This document shows positions 8,835 to 19,333 of a stretch of 64,000 nucleotides of DNA, one piece after another (the stretch's first letter is position 1; each line of letters begins with the position of its first letter). Below the pieces are notes generated by a model. It did not search any database. It had not been told where the DNA came from and saw nothing but the letters and a program-made list of their open reading frames with translations. The DNA is taken from NCBI RefSeq assembly GCF_001438695.1, contig NZ_JQBH01000001.1, positions 127,248-191,247 of the forward strand, given 5' to 3'. Position numbers and translations under genes: made by a program. This stretch comes from Fructobacillus fructosus KCTC 3544. Its GTDB lineage: Bacteria > Bacillota > Bacilli > Lactobacillales > Lactobacillaceae.

Positions 8835-10103
8835 TTAGCGCTTCTTAAAGAAAGGTGGCTGGTCGTCATCTTCTGAGGATAAGTCAAGATCAATATTTTG
8901 ATTCTTTGGTTCAATGGGGTCAAAAGCTTGCTTTTGAACGCCATCAAATTGCTTATCATCTTGCTTGGCTTGTTGCTTCGTCGTGATGTCCCAATCAGCA
9001 AACGGATCATTCTTAGCGTCAGATGCTTCTGAACCGTTTCCGGCTGTTCGTGCAAATAAACCGGATTGAGCATTTTCTTGATCCTTTGGTGCAGCAGTTG
9101 CTTCTTTCTTAGCTGCCGCTTGGTGAATAACGGGGCCCTTCTTACCATCCTGCAAGCCAGTGGCAATCACTGTGACACGAATGGCATCGTTCATATCCAT
9201 ATCAACAGAAGTTCCGAAAACAACGTTCACGTCACGTCCAGCTTCTTGGTTAATCACGTCCGCAGCCGATTGGGCTTCGAAGACGGACAAATCAGCACCA
9301 CCGGTAACGTTCAACAACACTTCAGAAGCACCCGTCATATCAACTTCGAGTAGCGGTGACGAAATAGCAGAGCGCGTTGCGTCAACAGCACGTGATTCAC
9401 CGGTGGCCGTTCCAACACCCATGAGGGCTGGTCCCGCATCTTCCATCACAGTCTTCACATCAGCAAAGTCCAAGTTGATGAAACCAGGGTTCGTAATCAA
9501 CTCTGAAATTCCTCGAACACCTTGTGCGACAACGTCATCAACAACGCGGAAAGCTTCAATAATTGGTAGCTTCAAGTCAATTTGATCCTTCAGACGTTCG
9601 TTCGTAATCACGACGAGGGAATCAACTTGTTCGGAGAGTGCCTGTAATCCTTCAGTAGCATACTTGGAACGCTTAGGGCCTTCCCATGCGAATGGACGAG
9701 TCACAACGGCCACGGTCAAAGCCCCCATATCCTTGGCAATCTTTGCCACGATTGGTGCGGCACCGTTACCAGTTCCACCACCCATACCAGCAGTGATAAT
9801 GACCATGTCGGCGCCCTTTAAGGCCGCCTCAATTTCTTCTGTCGACTCTTCAGCCGCTTTCGCCCCACGTTCAGGGTTTGAGCCAGCTCCAAGGCCGCCG
9901 GTCAACTTAGGACCAATTTGAATCTTTTGCTTAGCAGCGGACTTGTCAAGTGCCTGAACATCCGTGTTTGCAACGATGAAGTCCACTCCCTGGATATCAT
10001 CTTCAATCATGTGGTTAATGGCGTTTGAACCACCACCACCGACACCGATGACCTTAATTACCGCGCCGGTTGATGCCTGCGTCTCGTCGATTGTAAAGTC
10101 CAT
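8835..10103 (-). CDS. ftsZ: Cell division GTPase FtsZ
   Basis: Tubulin-like GTPase forming the cytokinetic Z ring. N-terminal Rossmann-like GTPase ([12 protein letters not shown]), the tubulin signature as [10 protein letters not shown] (Asn where the general consensus has Thr), the synergy loop region [11 protein letters not shown], then a disordered linker and the conserved tail [11 protein letters not shown] that binds FtsA/SepF. 422 aa is ordinary. The start follows AAAGGAG. Directly downstream of ftsA in the operon. Confidence 0.98.
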   Translation of the reverse strand: MDFTIDETQASTGAVIKVIGVGGGGSNAINHMIEDDIQGVDFIVANTDVQALDKSAAKQKIQIGPKLTGGLGAGSNPERGAKAAEESTEEIEAALKGADMVIITAGMGGGTGNGAAPIVAKIAKDMGALTVAVVTRPFAWEGPKRSKYATEGLQALSEQVDSLVVITNERLKDQIDLKLPIIEAFRVVDDVVAQGVRGISELITNPGFINLDFADVKTVMEDAGPALMGVGTATGESRAVDATRSAISSPLLEVDMTGASEVLLNVTGGADLSVFEAQSAADVINQEAGRDVNVVFGTSVDMDMNDAIRVTVIATGLQDGKKGPVIHQAAAKKEATAAPKDQENAQSGLFARTAGNGSEASDAKNDPFADWDITTKQQAKQDDKQFDGVQKQAFDPIEPKNQNIDLDLSSEDDDQPPFFKKR

Positions 10104-10124
10104 GAAAATACTCCTTTGGAATGG

Positions 10125-11468
10125 TTAGTCTTCGTCGTCTGTTTCGGCAAATAGTGAACTCAAAGAATTTTTCATCCGTTTAAAGATGCCTTCCTTTGGA
10201 ACTTCTTCGTCAATATATGTTTCGTCTTCTTCAGTCGTTTGAATGAGCTCTTCACCCTTATTGGGTTGATGGTAGGGCTTTGCTTCAACTGCTTGATAAC
10301 CCTTTTTGCCCATCACGACCGCTTTAATTGTTCGTTGTAATTCTGACTGAAATGCTTCGTAGGAAGCAAAGGCCAATGCGCGTGCAAATGATGGGTGGCG
10401 CAAACCAATTTGGTTGGGCCGGGCCACCTGAACATTTTCGCCGAAGTGTTCACGAGCTTTTGCCAGTAACCCTGGCGTGGCGGCAGAACCACCGGTGATG
10501 ATGTAACCACCCGGCAAGTCATCGGCACCGACATTATCAAGTTGTTGATCCAAACGATCAAAAATCTGATCAAAACGGGCAGCCATGATTTCAGAAAGAT
10601 ATTGTTCGTCAACCGGCTTCTTTTCGGAACGACCAACAGCATCAACATAAAAAATCTGTTCTGGTGAAGCTTGCTCAGGATCAGCTGCTCCATACTTTAC
10701 CTTGACTGCTTCGGCCTCGTTTTGTGAAATACTCAAAACGGTTGAAATGTCTTTAGTAACTGAAACACCACCTTCATAATCAACCGTCATGTACTTGACC
10801 TTGTGATCGTGAATGACAGAGGCGGTTGATTGTCCACCGGCTAAATCAATTAAAATCGCGCCAAAGTTTTGTTCAGCGTCGGAAAGAAAAGCAGGTGCCA
10901 GAGCCATCGGCGCCAAATCAAGGGCAGTAATGTGTAAGCCAGCTTTCTTAACAGCTGTCTTAATACCATCAACCACTTTGTTTGGTGCTAAGTATACCAA
11001 GCCCTGAACTTCAAGCCGGACACCAATCATATCCGTTGGGTCCTTAATACCGTCAAAACCGTCCACGACAAATTGGCTTGGAATGAATTCAACCGGCGTT
11101 TGTTCGGCTAATGAAAGTGAATCCAAAGCCTGCGTCGTCACATTTACGACATCTTGTCCTGTAATCTGTTTGTTTTGGTTTTCGATCGAAACCAAGCCGG
11201 AAACTTTTTGAATCGTCACTTGGTTAGCTGGCAGTCCAACGACCACCTCGTCAATACGAACATTTGCCTTTGCTGCTGCTTGGGAAACGGCTTGCTTAAT
11301 CGCTTCTGCCGTTTGGTTAATATCAACGATTACACCACGTTTCAAACCTGCTCCGGCTGCCGAACCCGTTGCAATGACGTTGAATCGGCCACCATTATTC
11401 TGGGCAACAACCACTTTCACCATGGTTGTTCCGATATCTAATCCAACTATCATGCCATCTTGGGTCAT
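10125..11468 (-). CDS. ftsA: Cell division protein FtsA
   Basis: Actin-fold ATPase that anchors FtsZ to the membrane. N-terminal phosphate-1 motif GLDIGTTMVKVVVA, SHS2 (1c) insertion, ATP motifs LIDLAGGQSTASV and ITGGSAATPG. A C-terminal amphipathic helix (IFKRMKNSLSSLF) precedes an acidic end. Start ATG follows AAAAAAGGGG. The 111-bp gap to divIB holds only AT-rich sequence; an internal promoter there is possible but not clear. Confidence 0.97.
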   Translation of the reverse strand: MTQDGMIVGLDIGTTMVKVVVAQNNGGRFNVIATGSAAGAGLKRGVIVDINQTAEAIKQAVSQAAAKANVRIDEVVVGLPANQVTIQKVSGLVSIENQNKQITGQDVVNVTTQALDSLSLAEQTPVEFIPSQFVVDGFDGIKDPTDMIGVRLEVQGLVYLAPNKVVDGIKTAVKKAGLHITALDLAPMALAPAFLSDAEQNFGAILIDLAGGQSTASVIHDHKVKYMTVDYEGGVSVTKDISTVLSISQNEAEAVKVKYGAADPEQASPEQIFYVDAVGRSEKKPVDEQYLSEIMAARFDQIFDRLDQQLDNVGADDLPGGYIITGGSAATPGLLAKAREHFGENVQVARPNQIGLRHPSFARALAFASYEAFQSELQRTIKAVVMGKKGYQAVEAKPYHQPNKGEELIQTTEEDETYIDEEVPKEGIFKRMKNSLSSLFAETDDED

Positions 11469-11579
11469 GCACTTACCCCTTTTTTAATAAAATTTTAAAC
11501 TAAACCTAAAGATAATCTTAACATATTGACAGCCGGTCTGGTAGGATTTCAAGCGAATTCCTTGGATATTTTCTCACCT

Positions 11580-12281
11580 TCACGACCCGTATGCGTAGGA
11601 ATACGAACCAACTTGTAAATCGATAATTCCAGACTGAGTCATCGACTGGGCAATTCCACCGTAATAACGCATTTTTTCCGCCATTGTTTTTTGACTAGCA
11701 TACACGGTGTTCCCGTCGTTCATCACAAGAATCAGTTTGCTGTCGTTGTTGCTGTCAGGAGCAAACTGAATCTCACCAATGTCATCCCGAATGACTTTAT
11801 CAAGTGACGAAACAGATTTCGCTACTTTCTTCACCTGACTGTCTGATTTAAAGCCTGTGTATACCGGTCCACGACCATCTGGCTTAGCAACCTGCTGCTT
11901 ATTACCGTTCGAATCTAACTGGTACCAGTGACCTTTTTCCTTAATAAAGCCTGCATTAATCTTTTCAGCAACCGTGATGGTGACTTTTTGTCCCTTCAGT
12001 GAAACATCAGCCTTTGACACTTTGCTATTTGCTTTTTGCAATTTTCTTTCGAGAAAACCCTCTTGTAGATAAACGTCATAGCGCTTACTTCCTTGGTGAA
12101 GACCGATTTGTTTTTCAATGGTTTCAGTTGGGATATTACCTGAATCAACCGTAACCGTTGTAATCGTGGCCCACGGACGCCAAACAAGAAGTAAAATCCC
12201 TGCCATGGCAAAAAAAGCCAGGGCCCACCAGGCACTGGTTAAGAAATTTTCTTTTGTTATCCCACGGACGTTTTCTTGCAC
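11580..12281 (-). CDS. divIB: Cell division protein DivIB/FtsQ
   Basis: Single-pass divisome protein forming a complex with FtsL and DivIC. One N-terminal transmembrane helix (about residues 15-35, WWALAFFAMAGILLLVW), a POTRA domain (VTVDSGNIPTETIEKQIGL...), then the DivIB beta domain (GHWYQLDSNGNKQQVAKPDG). At 233 aa it is short, lacking the long cytoplasmic N-terminus of many Firmicutes homologues. It lies 9 bp after murG. Confidence 0.92.
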   Translation of the reverse strand: MQENVRGITKENFLTSAWWALAFFAMAGILLLVWRPWATITTVTVDSGNIPTETIEKQIGLHQGSKRYDVYLQEGFLERKLQKANSKVSKADVSLKGQKVTITVAEKINAGFIKEKGHWYQLDSNGNKQQVAKPDGRGPVYTGFKSDSQVKKVAKSVSSLDKVIRDDIGEIQFAPDSNNDSKLILVMNDGNTVYASQKTMAEKMRYYGGIAQSMTQSGIIDLQVGSYSYAYGS

Positions 12282-12290
12282 GGTCTTCTC

Positions 12291-13388
12291 CTAATCAATC
12301 ACTTCTTTAATCAAGTGGTAGAATCGGTCCCCCGCGTCTCGGATACCGACTTTTTTCGATTGACCTTCCATAGCCTTAGCCTGCGCATCATTGGTTAATA
12401 GTGCATCAGCAGCCTTCACGAGGCTTTCACCGTTCAAATCAGGTTCCTTAATCGACAGTGCGGCGCCTGCATCGACAAGCGACTTGGCGTTTTTGGTTTG
12501 ATGATCACCTGTGACGAATGGTGACGGCACCAAAATCGAGGGCAGACCCAAGGCAGTTAATTCTGCAATCGAGGTAGCACCAGCACGTGATACCAAGACG
12601 GAGGCCTTCTGCATCACGGCCGGCATGTTATCGATGTATGGGAGGACTTTAATGTTAGCGGATAAAGTCTTTCCCTGCTCATCCAGCATGCGCATGAAGT
12701 TATCGATGCGCTTTGGACCAGCAACCAAAACCACTTGGTAGTCTCGTTTGTTAAAAGCTGGAATGGCTTCTAGGGTTGCTAAATTAATGGCAGGCGCTCC
12801 CTGAGAGCCGCCAAAAATCAAGAGCGTTTTTTTATCATCGGACAAGCCATAAGTCTGCCACGAAAAATCAGACTGCATCTTCGCTACTTCCTGGGCCCGT
12901 GGATTACCAATCAACTCGGTTTTCCCTGCTGGAAAGAAAGCTTCGGCATCTGGAAAAGCAATGCCAATTTTCGTGGCACCCTTTGCCAAAAACTTATTCG
13001 TCACACCAGCCACTGAATTTTGTTCGTGAATGACCGTTGGAATATGTAGTTCCTGAGCTGCCTTCAACACCGCCCCCGAAACATAACCACCAGTTCCCAC
13101 AACAACATCTGGTTGAAAGTCCTTGATGATGTTTTTCGCTTGCTTGACCGCCTTCAAAAACAACCAAACGGTTTTGAAGTTATCGAGTGACAATGACCGC
13201 TTAAAGCCTTGCACGTGTAATTGTTTGAATGGAATACCCGTCTTAGGAACAATGTTTTTTTCAACACCGCGAAAAGAGCCAACATAGAGAAACGCTGTCT
13301 CCGGCTCCTTTTCCTTAATCACGTCGGCAAGTGCCAAAGCTGGATAAATATGGCCGCCAGTACCGCCACCTGATAGCATGACTTTCAT
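12291..13388 (-). CDS. murG: UDP-GlcNAc:lipid I N-acetylglucosaminyltransferase
   Basis: Adds GlcNAc to lipid I to make lipid II on the inner membrane face. Glycine-rich motif GGGTGGHIYPALALA at the N-terminus, second G-loop FGGSQGA, and the donor-binding region VSRAGATSIAELTALGLPSILVP. 365 aa, full length. Three bases separate it from murD, and divIB follows closely. Confidence 0.97.
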   Translation of the reverse strand: MKVMLSGGGTGGHIYPALALADVIKEKEPETAFLYVGSFRGVEKNIVPKTGIPFKQLHVQGFKRSLSLDNFKTVWLFLKAVKQAKNIIKDFQPDVVVGTGGYVSGAVLKAAQELHIPTVIHEQNSVAGVTNKFLAKGATKIGIAFPDAEAFFPAGKTELIGNPRAQEVAKMQSDFSWQTYGLSDDKKTLLIFGGSQGAPAINLATLEAIPAFNKRDYQVVLVAGPKRIDNFMRMLDEQGKTLSANIKVLPYIDNMPAVMQKASVLVSRAGATSIAELTALGLPSILVPSPFVTGDHQTKNAKSLVDAGAALSIKEPDLNGESLVKAADALLTNDAQAKAMEGQSKKVGIRDAGDRFYHLIKEVID

Positions 13389-13391
13389 CGA

Positions 13392-14750
13392 TTAATCCTT
13401 CTTTCCTAAAGCTTTTTTCAATGCGGCAACGTACTTGTCCCCGCGAATTTCAAAGTTGGGATATTGGTCCCAAGATGCAGCAGCAGGTGAGAGCAAAACG
13501 ACATCACCCGGCTGAGCCATCTTAACAGCAAGTGGTGCTGCCTCTTCTACGTTTTCGACCACGGTTACCGGCAAATTTGCCTGCTTGGCCATCTCAACTA
13601 CTTTGTCCTTAGTTTGCCCAAAAGCAATGACCTGGGTCACATTCCCCAAATCCGGCACGAGCCGGTTCAAATCATCGCCACGATCCAAGCCACCAGCCAA
13701 TAGAATGGTTGGTTCCTTAAAAGCAGACAAAGCCGCCTGCGTGGCTTCAATGTCCGTTGCTTTGGAGTCGTTGTAATAAATCACGCCATTATCTTTAAAC
13801 AAAAACTCCAAACGGTGCTTCACACCTGCAAAAGTCTTCAACACAGCGCGCATCGCTTCGAAATCACAACCAGCAACAGTCGCCGCTGCCGTGGCGGCCA
13901 AGGCGTTTTCCAAGTTTGGCCGGCCGACTAACTTGACTTGGTCAAAGGGCATCAGATCCTGACCATTCAAAATTAAGTCTCCAGCCGTTTCATGCGCATA
14001 GGCGGATTGGTCTTCCGGATTGAAGGTCAAAACCTGGGCCTTCGTCACTTGAGCAATCGCCGCTGTATCTTTACCGTTACCGTTCAAAATCAAGGTTTGA
14101 TCCGCCCGTTGATGAATGGTAACCCGTTCCTTTGCCGCTAAGTAATTGGTTCGATTATGGTGAAAGTCTAAGTGGTTAGCAAAGACGTTGGTAATCACCG
14201 CAATGTCTGGTGCAATTTCTGGAATCCCGACTAACTGGAAAGTCGACAATTCAAGCACTAGCGTATCCGCTTCTGTCATGTCCCCAACAACATCGCAAAC
14301 CGGCGTTCCAATGTTTCCTGCAATCACGACTTTTCCCTGTTTGGCATCGTGTTGAAGCATCAAACCAAGCAACGAAGTGGTCGTCGTCTTCCCGTTCGAT
14401 CCCGTCACGACAATCAAACGACCTGTAAAAGTCGAAAGTGCGACCGCTACCTCTGTTAAGACAGGCACTCCCAAGGATTCAGCCTTTTCAACTAAGGGGT
14501 GATTATAAAAGATACCCGGGTTCTTAACGACGTAATCGGTGTTTGCCACTAGCGCATCTGGCCCATCGTTTTCAATAAAAGTCACGCCCGCTTTTTTCAA
14601 AGCCAACACATCGTCGTCTTCCTTGATGGCATCGCGATTAGCCACCGTCACCTTCGCACCGAGCTGAACCAAACGGTTGGCTGCCGCACGACCCGACTTG
14701 GCCCATCCTAGAACCAATACTTTTTTCCCATGAAACGCTAAGGCTGTCAT
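13392..14750 (-). CDS. murD: UDP-N-acetylmuramoylalanine--D-glutamate ligase
   Basis: Mur ligase adding D-Glu to UDP-MurNAc-L-Ala. N-terminal Rossmann domain (VLGWAKSGRAAANRL), ATP P-loop VVTGSNGKTTTTSLLG, the central NHLDFHHN and the C-terminal ligase domain with YYNDSKATD and LLAGGLDRGDD. 452 aa. In this genome type murE and murF are not part of the cluster. Confidence 0.97.
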   Translation of the reverse strand: MTALAFHGKKVLVLGWAKSGRAAANRLVQLGAKVTVANRDAIKEDDDVLALKKAGVTFIENDGPDALVANTDYVVKNPGIFYNHPLVEKAESLGVPVLTEVAVALSTFTGRLIVVTGSNGKTTTTSLLGLMLQHDAKQGKVVIAGNIGTPVCDVVGDMTEADTLVLELSTFQLVGIPEIAPDIAVITNVFANHLDFHHNRTNYLAAKERVTIHQRADQTLILNGNGKDTAAIAQVTKAQVLTFNPEDQSAYAHETAGDLILNGQDLMPFDQVKLVGRPNLENALAATAAATVAGCDFEAMRAVLKTFAGVKHRLEFLFKDNGVIYYNDSKATDIEATQAALSAFKEPTILLAGGLDRGDDLNRLVPDLGNVTQVIAFGQTKDKVVEMAKQANLPVTVVENVEEAAPLAVKMAQPGDVVLLSPAAASWDQYPNFEIRGDKYVAALKKALGKKD

Positions 14751-14805
14751 GTACTTCCCCCTTATTTTTTATTTCAATTATGTACGGTGGCGAGCCACCT
14801 TATAG

Positions 14806-15759
14806 TTAGAAGAGCCATAACCCAATTAGAGCGCAGCCCAATCCAAAGAGCCAAAAGGCTGTATCAATTTGCCATTCAGACCAACCAAATTTCTCAAAGG
14901 AGTGGTGAATGGGTGCCATCGGAAAGACACGCACTTTGAAGAAGTGGTATGAAATGGTCTGAATAATGACCGACAGTGTCTCAATGACAAAGACCAAACC
15001 AATGATTAGTAGGGAAATGACGGCGTGCAATTGGATTGATTCAACCGCTAAACCTGCCCCAATGGCTAAGGAACCCGTATCACCCATGAAGATCTTTGCT
15101 TTTGGCTTGTTGAAAAGCAAGAAACCAACCAAGGACCCCATTAAAACGATGTTGAAGGAAACCATTGCCCAATTTTCGGCACGGACGGCCATGAGGGTGT
15201 AGGCACCGTAGGCAATCAAGGCCAAGCCGGTCAATAACCCATCCAATCCATCTGTCAAGTTGGTGGCGTTTGACCAGCCGACCAACCAGAACCAAAGAAA
15301 GACCAAGTAAAAGACACCAAGATAAACAACCCCAACGAAAGGTAAGTTTAACCCGGCCGGCACGTGCATTGCCCAGAGTAACAGCATCACCAAGAAGGCC
15401 GAAACAGTCTGAGCCAATAACTTGGGCTTAAAAGCAAAACCATCGTCAGCGTGATTAACCAACTTCAAAACATCATCAACGGCCCCAATTAATCCGTAGG
15501 AAGCAAAGCCAACAGACAAAGCCAAAATAGTTGTCAACGAACGACTATCATGATAAGTACTTGGCAAACAAAAGACGATAATTAAGGTCACCAGACCGAA
15601 AACCGCTCCACCAAGTGACGGTGTTCCGGCTTTTTGCTGATGATCCGGTCCGAGCACACGAATAACCGCCTGCTCCTTACTCTGTTTCAACTTTTTAATA
15701 ACCGTTGGCATGATGACTGCGGTGAGCACCATCCCCAAAAGAAACTCTAATACAAGCAT
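14806..15759 (-). CDS. mraY: Phospho-N-acetylmuramoyl-pentapeptide transferase
   Basis: Polytopic enzyme (about ten membrane segments) that transfers phospho-MurNAc-pentapeptide to undecaprenyl phosphate, making lipid I. Signatures: GAVDDVLKL, NATNLTDGLDGLLTG and MGDTGSLAIGAGLA, then the His motif APIHHSFEKFGWSE. 317 aa. It starts four bases after pbp2X. The 55-bp gap before murD holds a short GGTGG/CCACC stem without a T run. Confidence 0.97.
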   Translation of the reverse strand: MLVLEFLLGMVLTAVIMPTVIKKLKQSKEQAVIRVLGPDHQQKAGTPSLGGAVFGLVTLIIVFCLPSTYHDSRSLTTILALSVGFASYGLIGAVDDVLKLVNHADDGFAFKPKLLAQTVSAFLVMLLLWAMHVPAGLNLPFVGVVYLGVFYLVFLWFWLVGWSNATNLTDGLDGLLTGLALIAYGAYTLMAVRAENWAMVSFNIVLMGSLVGFLLFNKPKAKIFMGDTGSLAIGAGLAVESIQLHAVISLLIIGLVFVIETLSVIIQTISYHFFKVRVFPMAPIHHSFEKFGWSEWQIDTAFWLFGLGCALIGLWLF

Positions 15760-15762
15760 TGC

Positions 15763-17904
15763 CTAACCCTTCTCTTTAAACGTAATTTCAATGGTTTGAT
15801 TATCAAATGTCTCCGTTCCAACTTTAACGGACTGCTTTGTCGCAAAACCAGAACCAGATAAGTTCATTTTAACACCCGCAAGGTTTCCCCATGACAAAAT
15901 TTCATTTTTTGTCCAACCGGTAAAGTCTGGCACTGTCGACTGACCAGAAGCTGTCAACAACACAAGTTGCCCCTTCACGGCTGATTGACCGCCCTTAATC
16001 GACTGTGCGGTCACCTTTCCGCTGTTTCCAATTGAGGCAACTTTCATGCCCAAATCGCTCAATGATTTTTCGGCATCCTGTACGGATTGCCCCCGAACGT
16101 CCGGCATTTCAATGGTCTTGGTGGCCGATTTCACTGTGGAATCTTCATCATTGAGGGCTTGAAGCATCACTGGTCGGAAGACATTATTTAGGGTAATTTG
16201 AATGTTCGCATCTGGAAAGACCTGTGGCTGACGGACAACGATGTACATAATGTAACGTGGGTCATCACCTGGAACCAGCGCCATGACGGAGTGAACAGCA
16301 TTCGTCAAACCATCCAGATATTTTCCATTTTCAGCAATCTGCGCCGTTCCGGTTTTCGCCGCTACTTGATAACCAGCATCCGAAAGGGAGTACTGCTTGG
16401 CCGTTCCGTCATCAGCATTGACCACCCCTTCAAGGTTTGAAAGCACTTCCTTGGCTGTCGCTGCTGAGACAGGCGAGCCCACCTTCTCAGTCTTACCAGC
16501 AGACACTGTCTTACCAGTCGTTGGATCCGTCGTTTTCTGCACGAGGTATGGTTTGACCATCGTCCCCTTATTTGCAAAAGCTGAATACGCCTGCAACATT
16601 TGGGCAGGTGTCGTTCGAATGGCCTGTCCATACGAAGTGTTTGCCTGATCAATTGGCTGTTCAAATGAAATTGATCCGCTTTGCTCATTTGGTAATTCCA
16701 TTCCCGTCTTTTTGAGGAAGTGGAAGCGATCGAGATAGGATTTCCAGGTTTTGGCTCCCAATGATTGCTCAATCTTAGCAAATCCAACGTTGGAAGAACG
16801 TTCAAAGGCCTGACGATAAGTGAGTACACCAGCATTGTTACCGAAGGCATCGGTGACTTTCTGACCATCGATGTTTAAAGTACCGGATTGGTAGGTGGCA
16901 TTTGGTTGCCACTTTTTCTCTTGGATAGCAGCTGCCAACGTAATGGTTTTCATTGTTGAACCAGGTTCAAAGGCTGCCTGGTTTAGCATGTTTTCCCAAG
17001 CATCCGACAAACCATCTTGCGTATTCGGGTCAAAGTTTGGCCGCTGGGTGGCCGCCACAATTTTACCTGTCTTGGCCTCCATAACGAAAGCCGCAGCAGA
17101 CTTGGCCTTGGTACCGGCATACAAAACATCCATCCGGTTTTCAAGCGTCGCTTGCAATTTTTCGTCAATGGTTAGCGTGACGTTATCGCCATTCTTAACC
17201 TGGTTCTTTTTGCTATCCTGAACCTCTGATCCCAAAGTCGTGGTCAGTCCATCTTTACCTCGCAGCGACTTATTTTTATAGGCTTCAATCCCCAAAACGC
17301 CGTTCAACGTTTTCTGACCAACGTTATTTGAAACCGAATTCGTTAAGCCAATGATATGGGAAGCCATTCGATTGTTTGGATAATAACGGGCGGGTTGTGC
17401 AGTAAATTTAATTCCAGACAGCTTTAATTTCTTAATTTGGTTGTATTGGTCAACCGAAAGATTCTTGGCTTTTGTTCCCAATTCAACTTGCAACTTATTA
17501 GACGAAAGTTGTTGGTACAAATCATTTTCATCCGCCCCTAAAATGGGTGCCAATGCAGCAGCCGTTTTTTTAGCATCCGTGACGTAGTCGGGTTTACCAT
17601 TCACTTTTTGCTTTTTATCTAAGACAGCATACATATCGTAGACAGTTGAATTATCAGCAAGCACTGATCCATTCGAGGATAGAATCTGTCCTCTCGTAGC
17701 TGGTACCGTCGACTTTTGCATGAAAGTCAAACGGGTTGCCGCCGATAAGTCATGGTTGTTGACGTTTTTAATGGCAGCAATTTTAAAAAGACGACCACCC
17801 ATTATCACAATAATAATCAACGAAAAAAGGCCTAAAAATAGACCAAATTTTTTTGCGTTACCTGTGATTCGTTTTCCGAGTTGTCGTCTTTTATTTTTTT
17901 TCAT
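15763..17904 (-). CDS. pbp2X: Penicillin-binding protein 2X (division transpeptidase, FtsI class)
   Basis: Class B PBP that cross-links septal peptidoglycan. One N-terminal membrane helix, a dimerisation domain, then the transpeptidase with STMK (EPGSTMKTI), SSN (RSSNVGFA) and KTGTA (AAKTGTAQIA). The C-terminus has two PASTA modules (MPDVRGQSVQDAEKSL..., TVPDFTGWTKNEIL...). 713 aa fits PBP2x of Lactobacillales. It starts two bases after ftsL ends. Confidence 0.96.
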   Translation of the reverse strand: MKKNKRRQLGKRITGNAKKFGLFLGLFSLIIIVIMGGRLFKIAAIKNVNNHDLSAATRLTFMQKSTVPATRGQILSSNGSVLADNSTVYDMYAVLDKKQKVNGKPDYVTDAKKTAAALAPILGADENDLYQQLSSNKLQVELGTKAKNLSVDQYNQIKKLKLSGIKFTAQPARYYPNNRMASHIIGLTNSVSNNVGQKTLNGVLGIEAYKNKSLRGKDGLTTTLGSEVQDSKKNQVKNGDNVTLTIDEKLQATLENRMDVLYAGTKAKSAAAFVMEAKTGKIVAATQRPNFDPNTQDGLSDAWENMLNQAAFEPGSTMKTITLAAAIQEKKWQPNATYQSGTLNIDGQKVTDAFGNNAGVLTYRQAFERSSNVGFAKIEQSLGAKTWKSYLDRFHFLKKTGMELPNEQSGSISFEQPIDQANTSYGQAIRTTPAQMLQAYSAFANKGTMVKPYLVQKTTDPTTGKTVSAGKTEKVGSPVSAATAKEVLSNLEGVVNADDGTAKQYSLSDAGYQVAAKTGTAQIAENGKYLDGLTNAVHSVMALVPGDDPRYIMYIVVRQPQVFPDANIQITLNNVFRPVMLQALNDEDSTVKSATKTIEMPDVRGQSVQDAEKSLSDLGMKVASIGNSGKVTAQSIKGGQSAVKGQLVLLTASGQSTVPDFTGWTKNEILSWGNLAGVKMNLSGSGFATKQSVKVGTETFDNQTIEITFKEKG

Positions 17905-17906
17905 GG

Positions 17907-18275
17907 TTATTGATTAACATTGCGAACGTTCGTGGTGCTCTGCTCCATGTTAGCTGATTTCGCAACCTTTTCCAAGTTATCTTTGTTCGTCTTTGCCTGA
18001 ATATCCCCACGGTAGGAATCGTTTTCTTCCTTTACCTTGTCGATTTTCTGGCTAACGGCTTGGTTTTTAGCCTCAACACGTTGCATCGATACCGTGGTCC
18101 AAACCGTCGCTAACATCATGAAGAGAACCGTTACCGCCATCACAATGACCAGCGAACGTTCTTGCTTAGTCCAAACGGCCGGTTGATAACGTTTTCTAAC
18201 CTTTGTTTTTACTTGCGCAGGTCGCTTGGGAACTGTGCGTGCTGCATCTTGGTAATGATAGGCGTTTTGTGCCAT
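17907..18275 (-). CDS. ftsL: Cell division protein FtsL
   Basis: Bitopic divisome protein. Basic cytoplasmic N-terminus, one transmembrane helix (about residues 42-62, LVIVMAVTVLFMMLATVWTT) and an extracellular leucine-zipper-like coiled coil (AVSQKIDKVKEENDSYRGDI). 122 aa. Position between rsmH and pbp2X is the normal one. Sequence identity is low in this family, so assignment leans on context and topology. Confidence 0.9.
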   Translation of the reverse strand: MAQNAYHYQDAARTVPKRPAQVKTKVRKRYQPAVWTKQERSLVIVMAVTVLFMMLATVWTTVSMQRVEAKNQAVSQKIDKVKEENDSYRGDIQAKTNKDNLEKVAKSANMEQSTTNVRNVNQ

Positions 18276-18334
18276 TCGCTTCTCTCCTTTTTAATCAATA
18301 GTCGTTGCCATTCTCTGTTTCAAAAGTTACCCGT

Positions 18335-19282
18335 TCATTGAACCCGTAGGCGTTCAATACCACGTAATTGAGCAGATGCGGAACGATGGTTCTCTCGTTG
18401 TTCCTTTTCACTTGGCTTAATCGCCTTGCGTGTTAGGAGCTTATAGTCAGGTGCCATTTCATCCGGCATAATCGGCAAACCGCGCGGTAAGTCTGGTAGC
18501 TGTGTTTTTTCTTTAAACATTTGCTTAATCAATCGGTCTTCTTGCGATTGGAAGGAAATGGCCGCAATACGACCACCCTGATCCAGCAAATCCAACGCCT
18601 GGCCAAGGGAATCTTCCAAAGCACCCAGTTCATCATTAACCGCGACGCGTAACGCCTGAAAAGACCGCTTCGCTGGGTGTCCACCATGTCGCCGAGCTGG
18701 TGCTGGAATGGCTTCCTTAATGATTTCCACCAAGTCAAAAGTTGTCTCAATTGGCGCCTGTTCGCGAGCTTGCTCAATCTTTCGAGCAATGGCCTTACCA
18801 AAACGATCTTCACCATAACGAGTCAACACACGGACCAAATCATTAAAAGGCCAGTCATTGACAATCGTCTTCGCCGTCAACTCCTGCCGCTGGTCCATCC
18901 GCATGTCAAGTGGCGCATCGTGGTTGTATGAAAAGCCACGGTCTCCTTGATCAAATTGAACAGAAGAAACGCCCAAATCATAAAGTACACCATCAACGTA
19001 CTCAACCCCTTCGTCAGCGAGTGAAGCACGGAGCGTACGAAAGTTATTAAAGATTAACACCAACTTACCGGCTGCAATCTCATCTTTGTACTGTTCCTTG
19101 TTATAGGCAATGGCCGTTTCATCTTGATCGAAAGAGTACAGACGTCCGGTTGTTAAACGTGATAACACAACACCAGTGTGACCACCCCCACCTAAGGTAG
19201 CGTCAACGTAAATGCCATCGGGCTTTACATCAAGTAAATCGACCGCCTCTTTTTGAAGAACGGTAATATGTTCAAATGTCAT
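18335..19282 (-). CDS. rsmH: 16S rRNA (cytosine-1402-N4)-methyltransferase
   Basis: Also called MraW; methylates C1402 of 16S rRNA in the P site. SAM motif [21 protein letters not shown], and the substrate motif [22 protein letters not shown] chose ATG 19282 (MTFEHITVL), which follows AAAGGAGG; a GTG nine codons upstream has no such site. 315 aa. It lies 51 bp after mraZ, the usual order. Confidence 0.96.
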   Translation of the reverse strand: MTFEHITVLQKEAVDLLDVKPDGIYVDATLGGGGHTGVVLSRLTTGRLYSFDQDETAIAYNKEQYKDEIAAGKLVLIFNNFRTLRASLADEGVEYVDGVLYDLGVSSVQFDQGDRGFSYNHDAPLDMRMDQRQELTAKTIVNDWPFNDLVRVLTRYGEDRFGKAIARKIEQAREQAPIETTFDLVEIIKEAIPAPARRHGGHPAKRSFQALRVAVNDELGALEDSLGQALDLLDQGGRIAAISFQSQEDRLIKQMFKEKTQLPDLPRGLPIMPDEMAPDYKLLTRKAIKPSEKEQRENHRSASAQLRGIERLRVQ

Positions 19283-19333
19283 TGCCGGCCTCCTTTCAAA
19301 GTCAGTCACAAGGTGTCACGGGACAACTGCCCA

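Noticed and set aside
9160-9585. 141-codon plus-strand ORF opposite ftsZ
   Set aside because: Mirror frame of a highly conserved gene; no family resemblance.
14780-14806. GGTGGC/GCCACC stem between mraY and murD
   Set aside because: Short stem with no T run and no partner structure; probably chance.
16362-16868. 168-codon minus-strand ORF inside pbp2X
   Set aside because: Alternative frame of pbp2X with an Arg-rich shadow composition.
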